This document shows positions 20,231 through 28,277 of a stretch of 64,000 nt of DNA, piece by piece. Below the pieces are notes generated by a model, which saw nothing but the letters and a program-made list of their open reading frames with translations, made no database searches and had not been told where the DNA came from. The stretch is taken from positions 6,262,001 to 6,326,000 of the forward strand of contig OY781040.1 in the NCBI GenBank assembly GCA_963676095.1. The letters are read 5' to 3'. The stretch's first letter is position 1; every line of letters begins with the position of its first letter. The translations under genes and the position numbers were made by a program. The stretch comes from G963676095 sp963676095 (GTDB taxonomy: Bacteria > Bacteroidota > Bacteroidia > Bacteroidales > Prolixibacteraceae).

Positions 20231-21598
20231 ATGAAATTGAAATATTTTTTAATGGTAGTACTGTCCGTTTCTGTAGTTGCAGTTCCTGGCAATCCTCCTG
20301 CGGGATCGGGTAATAAGACACGGCAGGTTGCTTTTCCCGGGGCGGAAGGTGCCGGTAAGTATACTACAGGAGGAAGAGGCGGAAACGTTTATGAAGTTAC
20401 AAATCTGAACGACAGAGGGACAGGTAGCTTTCGTGAAGCTGTCGGATGTAAAGGGCGAAGGACCATTGTATTTCGGGTATCCGGAACCATCAGCCTGGAA
20501 TCAGAGTTGAATATTAAGGAGGGAGATCTTACAATTGCAGGGCAAACAGCGCCAGGCGATGGTATTTGCATTAAAGGTTATCCTGTTATTATACAGGCTG
20601 ATAATGTAATTGTCCGCTATATGCGGTTCCGGCTTGGAGATCTGAATCGTGTACAGGGGGATGCCATGTCGTGCAGAAAGCAGCGAAATATACTGGTCGA
20701 TCATTGCAGCTTTAGCTGGGCGACTGATGAATGCGCTTCTCTGTATGAAATGCACCAGGCAACAATTCAGTGGTGCATTATTTCGGAAAGCCTCAATCAT
20801 TCTGTTCATGAAAAAGGAGACCATGGATATGGCGGAATCTGGGGAGGTGACACCGTCAGTTTTCATCATAATCTTTTTGCTCATAATACCAGCCGTAACC
20901 CCCGGTTTAATGGTGCGCGATATCATGTCCCCTGGACCGATCTTGTAGATTTCAGGAATAATGTTATTTATAATTGGGGGCATAATGATATTTACGGGGG
21001 CGAAAGAGGGCAGCATAATGTTGTTAACAATTATTTTAAACCAGGTCCGGCTACGGGTAAAAATGTGAGGCGCAGGATAACAAATATTACTACTTCGAAT
21101 GATTATCCTTATGGCGTTTTCTATATAGCCGGGAACTTTATGGATGGGGATTCTGCCGTGTCAGCCGATAACTGGAAGGGAGGAGTGGATACGGAAGCCG
21201 CAGTTAAAGAGGTGAAGGCTGATCATCCTTTTTATTTCGTTTCCATTCCGGAACAGTCGGCAGAGGATGCCTATAACTCAGTGTTGAAATATGCCGGGGC
21301 AAGTCATGTCCGCGATGCTGTTGACCGGCGAATTGTTAAAGAAGTGAGAACTGGAACGGCTACCTACATGGGAAAACATACGATGAAACCAGGAATCATC
21401 GATACTCAGGAAGATGCAGGCGGATGGCCCGAGTTGCACTCTCTTCCTTCTCCTGCAGACCAGGATCATGATGGAATGCCTGATAACTGGGAAAAGAAAC
21501 ATCATTTAGACATTAATGATCCTTCTGATGGAGGGTTTTATTCTATGGATAAGAATTATACCAACCTTGAAGTTTATCTGAACAGCCTGGTGGAATAA
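20231..21598 (+). CDS. Secreted PL1-type pectate lyase
   Basis: A 455-residue protein with a signal peptide (MKLKYFLMVVLSVSVVAVPG) and a right-handed parallel beta-helix typical of PL1 pectate lyases. VAFPGAEGAGKYTTGGRGG and VTNLNDRGTGSFREAV open the fold, ILVDHCSFSWATDE marks the calcium-side turn, and HNTSRNPRFNGARYHV carries the conserved basic residues of the cleft. It cleaves polygalacturonate by beta-elimination with Ca2+. Near residue 411 DQDHDGMPDNWE adds a small calcium-binding thrombospondin-type-3 motif, common in Bacteroidetes lyases. It is the first gene of the pectin operon; a pectinesterase follows after 27 nt. Confidence 0.92.
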   Translation: MKLKYFLMVVLSVSVVAVPGNPPAGSGNKTRQVAFPGAEGAGKYTTGGRGGNVYEVTNLNDRGTGSFREAVGCKGRRTIVFRVSGTISLESELNIKEGDLTIAGQTAPGDGICIKGYPVIIQADNVIVRYMRFRLGDLNRVQGDAMSCRKQRNILVDHCSFSWATDECASLYEMHQATIQWCIISESLNHSVHEKGDHGYGGIWGGDTVSFHHNLFAHNTSRNPRFNGARYHVPWTDLVDFRNNVIYNWGHNDIYGGERGQHNVVNNYFKPGPATGKNVRRRITNITTSNDYPYGVFYIAGNFMDGDSAVSADNWKGGVDTEAAVKEVKADHPFYFVSIPEQSAEDAYNSVLKYAGASHVRDAVDRRIVKEVRTGTATYMGKHTMKPGIIDTQEDAGGWPELHSLPSPADQDHDGMPDNWEKKHHLDINDPSDGGFYSMDKNYTNLEVYLNSLVE

Positions 21599-21625
21599 TT
21601 GGATCCCGGTTCTAGATTTTAATTT

Positions 21626-22711
21626 ATGAAAGATACAAGCAACATGAAAACGATCATAAACGATAATATGCAAAACTTGCCTTATCTCAGTGATTACATA
21701 AGAAAATTGAATTTACTTACCCTTATTATACTTGCCCCTGTTTTTCTATGGGCAGGTGCCCTTTATCAGGATAAAGTTAAAGCTGATTTTATTGTTGATA
21801 CCAATGGAAGGGGAGACTTTAAAACAGTTCAGGAGGCAATAAATGCCGTTCCTGATTTCAGAAAAAAGGAGACCGTTATTTTTATTAAAAAGGGTACCTA
21901 CAAAGAAAAGCTGATTCTTCCTGCCAGTAAAACAAAGGTTACTTTTATTGGTGAAGACAGGGACCAAACGATTATCACCTATGATGATTACGCTTCCAAA
22001 AAGAATGCTTTTGGAGAGGAAATGGGAACGACTGGTTCTTCCGGATTCTTTATATTCGGAGATGAATTCAGAGCAGAAAATATAACATTTGAAAATAGTG
22101 CCGGTCCTGTTGGACAGGCTGTTGCCGTTAGGGTTGACGGGGATAAAATTGTTTTTACGAATTGCCGTTTTTTGGGCAACCAGGACACACTCTATCTTCA
22201 TAGGAGTAGAAGCCGCCAATATTATACGGGCTGCTATATTGAGGGAACCGTTGATTTTATTTTTGGCTGGTCGGTTGCTGTTTTCGATCAGTGCAACATT
22301 TTATGCAAGGGTGCCGGCTATGTTACGGCAGCCTCAACAGATCAAACCAACAAATACGGATTTGTATTTTTGAATTGCAGGATCATTGGGAATGGGAAGA
22401 CAGGTTCATTTTTTCTGGGACGCCCATGGAGGCCCTATGCAAATGTTGTTTATCTAAACTGTTTTCTTGACAGGCAAATTAAAGAGGAAGGCTGGTCTAA
22501 CTGGGACGATCCGGAAAGAGAAAAAACAGCATTCTATGCCGAATATCAGAATACTGGACCCGGATCTGTTCCTAAATTCAGGTCCAGTTGGTCCCATCAA
22601 CTGACTACTGAAGAAGCCCGGAATTATACGGTCCCGAAAATATTCAGCGCTACTTCTGTTTCACCCGCTTTTGACAGCGATTGGATGCCTGATCTTAAAA
22701 AAGATGAATAA
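21626..22711 (+). CDS. Pectin methylesterase, CE8 (first copy)
   Basis: A 361-residue exported CE8 esterase that removes methyl groups from pectin. Conserved blocks are AGPVGQAVAVR (about residue 158), GNQDTLYLH (catalytic Asp; about 185), GTVDFIFG (second catalytic Asp; about 207) and LGRPWRPYANVVYL (substrate Arg/Trp; about 264). The N-terminus as read (MKDTSNMKTIINDNMQNL) is long, with the hydrophobic export segment at about residues 28-45. A later Met may be the true start, for example the second (MKTIINDN) or third (MQNLPYL). It lies between the pectate lyase and a second CE8 gene, all on one strand. Confidence 0.92.
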   Translation: MKDTSNMKTIINDNMQNLPYLSDYIRKLNLLTLIILAPVFLWAGALYQDKVKADFIVDTNGRGDFKTVQEAINAVPDFRKKETVIFIKKGTYKEKLILPASKTKVTFIGEDRDQTIITYDDYASKKNAFGEEMGTTGSSGFFIFGDEFRAENITFENSAGPVGQAVAVRVDGDKIVFTNCRFLGNQDTLYLHRSRSRQYYTGCYIEGTVDFIFGWSVAVFDQCNILCKGAGYVTAASTDQTNKYGFVFLNCRIIGNGKTGSFFLGRPWRPYANVVYLNCFLDRQIKEEGWSNWDDPEREKTAFYAEYQNTGPGSVPKFRSSWSHQLTTEEARNYTVPKIFSATSVSPAFDSDWMPDLKKDE

Positions 22712-22774
22712 ATCAAGAATAAGATAATTTTGATCTTTTCAGGAAAATTAATATTAAACGATAAAAAATAAAAG

Positions 22775-23767
22775 ATGTCTGCATTTAAATCAGTTGCATT
22801 TCTTGGGTTATTTTCCCTGATATTATCGCATATGGCATTTGCCGGGTCTGAATATGAAATGGTTGTTGCGACGGATGGTTCCGGCGATTATACTTCTGTT
22901 CAGGCTGCAATTAATGCAACAAAAGCTTTTCCGGACAAGCGGGTTACGATTTTTATCCGGAATGGAACTTATAAGGAAAAAGTAAGGGTCTATTCCTGGA
23001 ATACTTTGCTTACGCTCAAAGGAGAGAGTAAGGAGAAAACGATTATTACGTACGACGATTATTTCGATAAAGTCAATCTCGGACGGAACAGTACCTTTCA
23101 TACCTATACATTGAAAGTGGAGGCGAATGATTTTATTGCCGAAAACCTGACAATCGAAAATACTGCCGGTCCTGTCGGACAGGCGGTGGCACTTCATGTC
23201 GAAGGTGACCGTTGTGAATTCAGTAATTGCAGGATTAGCGGGAACCAGGATACGCTATATGCGGCAGGAGAAGGTAGCCGTCAGTACTACCGGAACTGTT
23301 TTATTGAGGGAACTACAGATTTTATTTTTGGAGAGGCTACTGCTGTTTTTCATGATTGTGTGATCAATAACAGGAGTAACTCCTATATTACGGCAGCCAG
23401 TACCCCAAAAGGGAAGGTTTTCGGGTTCGTGTTTATAAACTGTAAGCTAACTGCAGATAATGGCGTGACTAAGGTGTACCTTGGTCGCCCGTGGCGTGAT
23501 TATGCCAACGTTGTTTATCTGAATTGCGAGATGGGAAGCCATATTTTGCCGGAAGGATGGGTGAACTGGGGAGGAACAAACCGGGACCAGACTGCATTTT
23601 ATGCTGAATATAACAGTTCCGGCCCTGGCAGCTCTCCTGAAAAACGCCAACCCTGGTCGCATCAGTTGAATAATAAGGAGGTCCAAAAATACCGGTTGGA
23701 TAATATTTTCAGTGCTAAAGAATCCAAATCCTGCGGTCAGGATGACTGGATGCCGGAAGGGGAGTGA
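22775..23767 (+). CDS. Pectin methylesterase, CE8 (second copy)
   Basis: A 330-residue esterase with a normal signal peptide (MSAFKSVAFLGLFSLILSHM, then AFAG). Catalytic blocks are AGPVGQAVALH (about residue 130), GNQDTLYAAG (about 156), GTTDFIFG (about 180) and LGRPWRDYANVVYL (about 236). It is clearly related to the preceding gene, with the same block order and the same GSHQ-type C-terminal WSHQL motif, but diverged enough to suggest different preferences, for instance for methylation pattern. The gap to the upstream copy is 63 nt, consistent with one operon. Confidence 0.93.
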   Translation: MSAFKSVAFLGLFSLILSHMAFAGSEYEMVVATDGSGDYTSVQAAINATKAFPDKRVTIFIRNGTYKEKVRVYSWNTLLTLKGESKEKTIITYDDYFDKVNLGRNSTFHTYTLKVEANDFIAENLTIENTAGPVGQAVALHVEGDRCEFSNCRISGNQDTLYAAGEGSRQYYRNCFIEGTTDFIFGEATAVFHDCVINNRSNSYITAASTPKGKVFGFVFINCKLTADNGVTKVYLGRPWRDYANVVYLNCEMGSHILPEGWVNWGGTNRDQTAFYAEYNSSGPGSSPEKRQPWSHQLNNKEVQKYRLDNIFSAKESKSCGQDDWMPEGE

Positions 23768-23949
23768 AGGATTCTTGATGCTGGATATTTGGTATTCTTG
23801 AAAGACATGTTTGATTGGTAGCTTGGTTGTTTAAATGGTTCGAATGTTTTTGACGTTTGGATGTTGTGAGCTAAACAAACAGGGACCGGTAACCGACAGA
23901 CCAGAGAAACAAGAAACCGCTGAAGTATAATTGAAATAATACAAAAAAT

Positions 23950-25611
23950 ATGAGACACAAAAAAAAATTATTTTTCTACATTTTCCTTATTGCCGTTGCT
24001 GTGGCTTGCCAACAGGCACAAGGTGAGAAAAAGACGACAGAAAATCTTCCTTTTGATATGCCACAGGTGGAAATTCCCAAGTTTAAAACCGACACTTTTA
24101 ATATTGCCGATTACGGGGCGGTTCCTGACGGAAGTACAAAATGTACTGAAGCCTTTGCAAAAGCGATCGATGCCTGTTCAAATGCAGGTGGAGGAGTTGT
24201 CCTGGTTCCTGCAGGAATGTGGCTGACTGGTCCTGTTTCCTTAAAAAGTCATGTCAACCTGCACATGAATAGCGGCGCGTTGATCCAGTTTACAGGTAAC
24301 AAGGATGATTATCCTTTGGTACAATCTTATTATGAAGGGGTGAGTGCTGTTCGTTGTCAGTCGCCGGTTACAGGTCTTAACCTGGAAGACATCGCGATCA
24401 CAGGCTCAGGGGTTATTGACGGTAACGGTGGTTATTGGCGTCAGGTAAAAAAGGATAAACTGACTGAATCACAGTGGAAAGAACTGGTGGCCTCCGGTGG
24501 TGTTGTGGATGGAGACAAATGGTACCCTTCAGAGCAGGCCATGGAAAGCAACGATCTTGCCGCCCGGGGTAATCTTCCAAAGGTACAGACATTGGACAAT
24601 ATGAAACCGTATAAAGATTTCCTGCGCCCCGTCATGATCAGCCTGGTAGGATGCAAAAGGGTCCTTCTGGAGGGGGTAACTTTTCAGAACTCACCGGCAT
24701 GGAATGTAAACCCGCTGATGTGTGAACATGTTACCCTGAGAAACCTTACTATCCGGAATCCCTGGTATTCGCAAAACGGGGACGGGCTTGACCTGGAATC
24801 ATGCCGGATCGGTACAATTACAAACTGCAGTTTCGATGTGGGAGATGATGGCATTTGTATTAAATCGGGAAAAGATGAAGAAGGAAGAAAAAGAGGGATG
24901 CCTACCGAGTTGTTCGTGATCCGCGACTGTGTTGTTTACCATGCCCACGGTGGATTTGTTGTCGGTAGTGAAATGTCGGGAGGTGTCCGGAAAATGTTCG
25001 TATCGAACTGTATCTTCATGGGGACGGATTGTGGCTTGCGGTTTAAAAGCCTCAGAGGGCGCGGTGGCGTTGTGGAAGATATTTACATGGAAAATATCCG
25101 TATGGTCAATATTGCTACCGAAGCCATTCGTTTCAACCTGTTCTACGCTTCTAAATCTCCTTCAGAAGACCCGCTGACCGGAGATCCCGTTATTGAAGAA
25201 CAACCTGTAAGCGAAGCTACTCCGGTATTCCGGAATATGAGTTTCAAAAATATTGTATGTGAAGGTGCTAAAAAAGCGATCATGATGCAAGGGATACCTG
25301 AAATGCCTGTTGAAAACATGACCTTTGAAAATATGAAAATTCGTGCAACGGAAGGGATATCCCTTAATTATGCGAAAGATTTGATTTTTAAAAATGTGAG
25401 CCTGAATATTGAAAAGGGGAATGCGGCAAGCATTGTGAATAGCAAGAATGTCGTTTTTGATGGTTTCTCAAGTACCGGGCAGGACAAATTGTTCCGCATT
25501 TCAGGTGACCGTACTGAAGACCTGCAGATTAAGACTGATGGCCAGTCAATTACATTCAATGATATTGATTGTCCTGAAAATTTGAAAACGAAAATTAAAT
25601 TGGTTGAATAA
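23950..25611 (+). CDS. GH28 polygalacturonase, lipoprotein
   Basis: A 553-residue GH28 enzyme with an SPII signal (lipobox AVAVAC), so it is lipid-anchored, probably at the cell surface or periplasmic face. The beta-helix fold opens with FNIADYGAVPDGSTKCTEAF. The catalytic region has NGDGLDLES (about residue 275), GDDGICIKSGKDEEG (two of the three catalytic Asp; about 297), HGGFVVGSEMSGG (about 332) and RFKSLRGRGG (about 363). It hydrolyses galacturonan, probably as an exo-enzyme on oligosaccharides. A 182-bp gap precedes it. It ends in a perfect 22-bp hairpin shared with the convergent GH31 gene. Confidence 0.92.
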   Translation: MRHKKKLFFYIFLIAVAVACQQAQGEKKTTENLPFDMPQVEIPKFKTDTFNIADYGAVPDGSTKCTEAFAKAIDACSNAGGGVVLVPAGMWLTGPVSLKSHVNLHMNSGALIQFTGNKDDYPLVQSYYEGVSAVRCQSPVTGLNLEDIAITGSGVIDGNGGYWRQVKKDKLTESQWKELVASGGVVDGDKWYPSEQAMESNDLAARGNLPKVQTLDNMKPYKDFLRPVMISLVGCKRVLLEGVTFQNSPAWNVNPLMCEHVTLRNLTIRNPWYSQNGDGLDLESCRIGTITNCSFDVGDDGICIKSGKDEEGRKRGMPTELFVIRDCVVYHAHGGFVVGSEMSGGVRKMFVSNCIFMGTDCGLRFKSLRGRGGVVEDIYMENIRMVNIATEAIRFNLFYASKSPSEDPLTGDPVIEEQPVSEATPVFRNMSFKNIVCEGAKKAIMMQGIPEMPVENMTFENMKIRATEGISLNYAKDLIFKNVSLNIEKGNAASIVNSKNVVFDGFSSTGQDKLFRISGDRTEDLQIKTDGQSITFNDIDCPENLKTKIKLVE

Positions 25612-25620
25612 AAAGCAATT

Positions 25621-25676
25621 TTCCTTTAGATTTAAAAGCCGGTTCAGTAAGGTCCCGGCTTTTAAATCTAAAGGAA
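25621..25676. terminator. Perfect 22-bp bidirectional hairpin
   Basis: Positions 25621-25642 and 25655-25676 are exact reverse complements with a 12-nt loop. Arms start TTCCTTTAG and centre on AAAGCCGG/CCGGCTTT. It lies between the ends of the GH28 gene and the convergent GH31 gene and would terminate both transcripts. Confidence 0.8.
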
Positions 25677-25851
25677 AGCAGCCTTCCTCTTGTTTCGTGT
25701 ATTGAAGGCTAAAGTGGCAGATGTTTGTATTGCTTGAGTGTCTAGTGCTGTTCCGTTGGGTATAGCGCCCAAACTCCATAGAAAATATTTTTTTATTAGC
25801 GCGTTTCTCTCAATTATTGCTGAAGTTATAATCCATTGAAAATACCATAGA
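25677..25851. other. Short gap at the convergent ends of the carbohydrate genes
   Basis: No gene or second hairpin was recognised here. Confidence 0.3.
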
Positions 25852-28266
25852 TTATTTTATCTGCGAAACACTAAGCTTCACATTTTCATAAGGATTACCG
25901 ACGATAGCGTATCTATCTCCTTTTAACTCTAGTTCTGCCTTCTTAATGGAAGGATCGCCAGGGATAAATAGCGGGCAATCAATCGTTTTTCCGGTTATTC
26001 CGAATACTTTTAGTTCTAGCTGGGACCAGTCCATAAAACGGGTCGACTGAGCGAGGGCAATATGAGGAATTACCGCTCCCTTGCGAACAAGCATTACAAC
26101 AGGGATTTCTCCAGGTTCAATGCTGTGCCATCCCTTTGAATAACTTTTTCCGGTTTGATAGTCGATCCATTCATCTCCGGGCAGGTAAACATTTCTGGCT
26201 GCCGCTTCTTCAAATAAGGGGGCTACGAGGATATCCCGGCCAAACAGGTATTCGTCATCAACCATCCAAGCACCCGGATCGTCAGGATATTCGATAAACA
26301 GGGCCCTCATCATTGGAAGTCCTGTTTCTGTACATTCTTTTGCCTGTTCATAAATGTATGGCATCAGTACATATTTCAGGTCAACGCTTTTTCTGAATTC
26401 ATCCTGGAATGCCTTCCCGTATTCCCATGGTTCTTTGGGCGGGGCTCCGTGGCACCGGCTATGGGAAGTCAGCATGCCGAATGGTACCCAACGGCGATAA
26501 AGTTCTTCCGGAGTTTTATTAACAAACCCGCCGATGTCATGGCTCCAGAACGAAAAGCCGGAGAGTCCCATACTAAGTCCGGCCCTGAGTGTGGAAGCCA
26601 TTGCCGAATTCGTATTGGCGGCATCACCTCCCCAGTGTAATGGATAGCGTTGGCTCCCGGCCCATGCAGAACGTGCCCAGATGATGGCATCGCCCGTGAT
26701 TTTTTTTGTAATATCAGCAACCGCTTTGTTGTACCGGAGCGGGTAGAGGTTGTGTTCATAAAAACCGGTTTTTCCCGATTCAAAGATACCACTTTCAGGA
26801 GCTGCTTCCCCAAAATCGACTTTGATCACACTGACTCCCAATTTGAGCAGTCCTGCAATCTTGTCCTGGTACCAGGAAACCGTTTGAGGATTGGAAAAAT
26901 CAAGGACGGCATCTTCATCGGGTACATTTCCCTTGGCATTTTTTACATAAAGTCCTTTGTCCAGGATTTCCTGGTAAAGACTGTTTTTAGGGACGAAATA
27001 GGGTAATTGCCACACGCAGGTGTGAAACCCTTCCTTTTTCAGGTCGGCAATCATCCCGGACGGATCACTGAACCTTGATTTTGAAAACTGGTAATCGCAG
27101 CGCCAGTCTGTTTCAAACCAGCCGGTATCAAAGTGGATAACATCCCCTGGTATTTTATTCTCTCTCATTTCCTTAGCTACCCGGCGTCCATCGGCTTCCG
27201 AGAAATAGGTAATACGGCTCATCCACAATCCAAATGACCACAGGGGGGGAAGGGACGGCTTCCCTGTCAGGTTGGTATATTCGTTTAGGATATCTTTTGG
27301 TTCGCCTAAAAAAATGAACAGGTCAAGCGATTCGTCTCCGATCATCAGGTCTGTTTCAGCATTGTAATATTTGCCGAAATCGCAGGTAATGGGCGAAGAG
27401 GTGTGCATGAAGATGCCATACCCGCGACTACTCATAAAGAACGGAATCGGTTTGTACATACTTTCGTTTTGGACCCCATTCGCATCGTCGGTCCATAAAA
27501 TCAGTTTTTGTCCTCTTTTATCCAATCCCTTAAAGGACTCCCCGCACCCAAATATTTTTTCACCGGGTGAAAGCCTGAAGGAGGCGGAAAAACTTCGTGA
27601 ATAATCGGACGACCTTCTTACATAGCAAAAGGGAATGAGCGGGGTATAGGTTTCATTGTTATCCTGTCTGGATATGGTCTGCGTGAGCAATTTTCCTTTT
27701 TCGTTGTATATTTCCAGTCTCCACGGTTTTTCCCGGATGATTACCGATCCGAATTTACTTTTATATTGATGTCCTCCCTGAATTTTTGAATATACCCAGG
27801 AATGGTCTTCCGGGGCATAGCCATTGACCAACATCAAAGAAGGTTGCTCCTTTTGTGGTTCCGGTCCTGTTTTCATCCGGATCCGGAACGATCTTTGAGA
27901 TACAAAATCGATAGAGAAAGGCATGGAAGGGTTAGCCGCATATTCTATTTCCGGAAATTCATTGCCAGCTTCCGGCTGCAGAAATGCCAGCATATTGTTA
28001 AAAGCCTGCCTCGTTTTATATACGTGGCGTTTCCATTCGATTGTTCCGGAACCTTTTTCCGGGTTGAAAGCAGAGAGACTGTCAGCAACAAAATAGGTAT
28101 TGGTGAAGTTCCCAAAATCTTCACTGATGTCAACCGGCTGATTTAACAGGTACTGGTTTGCCGGGCCCGAAGAGTAAGGTACCTGGGCACTGGACTGCGA
28201 AAGGCAGATACTCCAAACAAACAGTCCTGCTGTATATAATTTAGATTGTAAGTTAAGGCTTTGCAT
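25852..28266 (-). CDS. GH31 alpha-glycosidase (alpha-xylosidase/alpha-glucosidase type)
   Basis: An 804-residue exported enzyme with a signal peptide ending SQSSAQ. It has a galactose-mutarotase-like N-terminal domain with FGCGESFKGLDKRGQ, then a (beta/alpha)8 barrel. GLSVIKVDFGE-type sequence (here SVIKVDFGEAAP, about residue 480) carries the nucleophile Asp, and HWGGDAANT (about 545) the acid/base Asp. FGLWMSRITYFSEADG and HFDTGWFETDWRCDYQF resemble YicI-like alpha-xylosidases, so xylosyl side chains are a plausible target; alpha-glucosides cannot be excluded. It is second in an operon, 11 nt downstream of the GH3 gene. Confidence 0.9.
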   Translation of the reverse strand: MQSLNLQSKLYTAGLFVWSICLSQSSAQVPYSSGPANQYLLNQPVDISEDFGNFTNTYFVADSLSAFNPEKGSGTIEWKRHVYKTRQAFNNMLAFLQPEAGNEFPEIEYAANPSMPFSIDFVSQRSFRIRMKTGPEPQKEQPSLMLVNGYAPEDHSWVYSKIQGGHQYKSKFGSVIIREKPWRLEIYNEKGKLLTQTISRQDNNETYTPLIPFCYVRRSSDYSRSFSASFRLSPGEKIFGCGESFKGLDKRGQKLILWTDDANGVQNESMYKPIPFFMSSRGYGIFMHTSSPITCDFGKYYNAETDLMIGDESLDLFIFLGEPKDILNEYTNLTGKPSLPPLWSFGLWMSRITYFSEADGRRVAKEMRENKIPGDVIHFDTGWFETDWRCDYQFSKSRFSDPSGMIADLKKEGFHTCVWQLPYFVPKNSLYQEILDKGLYVKNAKGNVPDEDAVLDFSNPQTVSWYQDKIAGLLKLGVSVIKVDFGEAAPESGIFESGKTGFYEHNLYPLRYNKAVADITKKITGDAIIWARSAWAGSQRYPLHWGGDAANTNSAMASTLRAGLSMGLSGFSFWSHDIGGFVNKTPEELYRRWVPFGMLTSHSRCHGAPPKEPWEYGKAFQDEFRKSVDLKYVLMPYIYEQAKECTETGLPMMRALFIEYPDDPGAWMVDDEYLFGRDILVAPLFEEAAARNVYLPGDEWIDYQTGKSYSKGWHSIEPGEIPVVMLVRKGAVIPHIALAQSTRFMDWSQLELKVFGITGKTIDCPLFIPGDPSIKKAELELKGDRYAIVGNPYENVKLSVSQIK

Positions 28267-28277
28267 TTTTTTTCATT

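Noticed and set aside
26449..27006. ORFs opposite the GH31 gene.
   Set aside because: They lie antisense to the catalytic barrel with no start context or family match.
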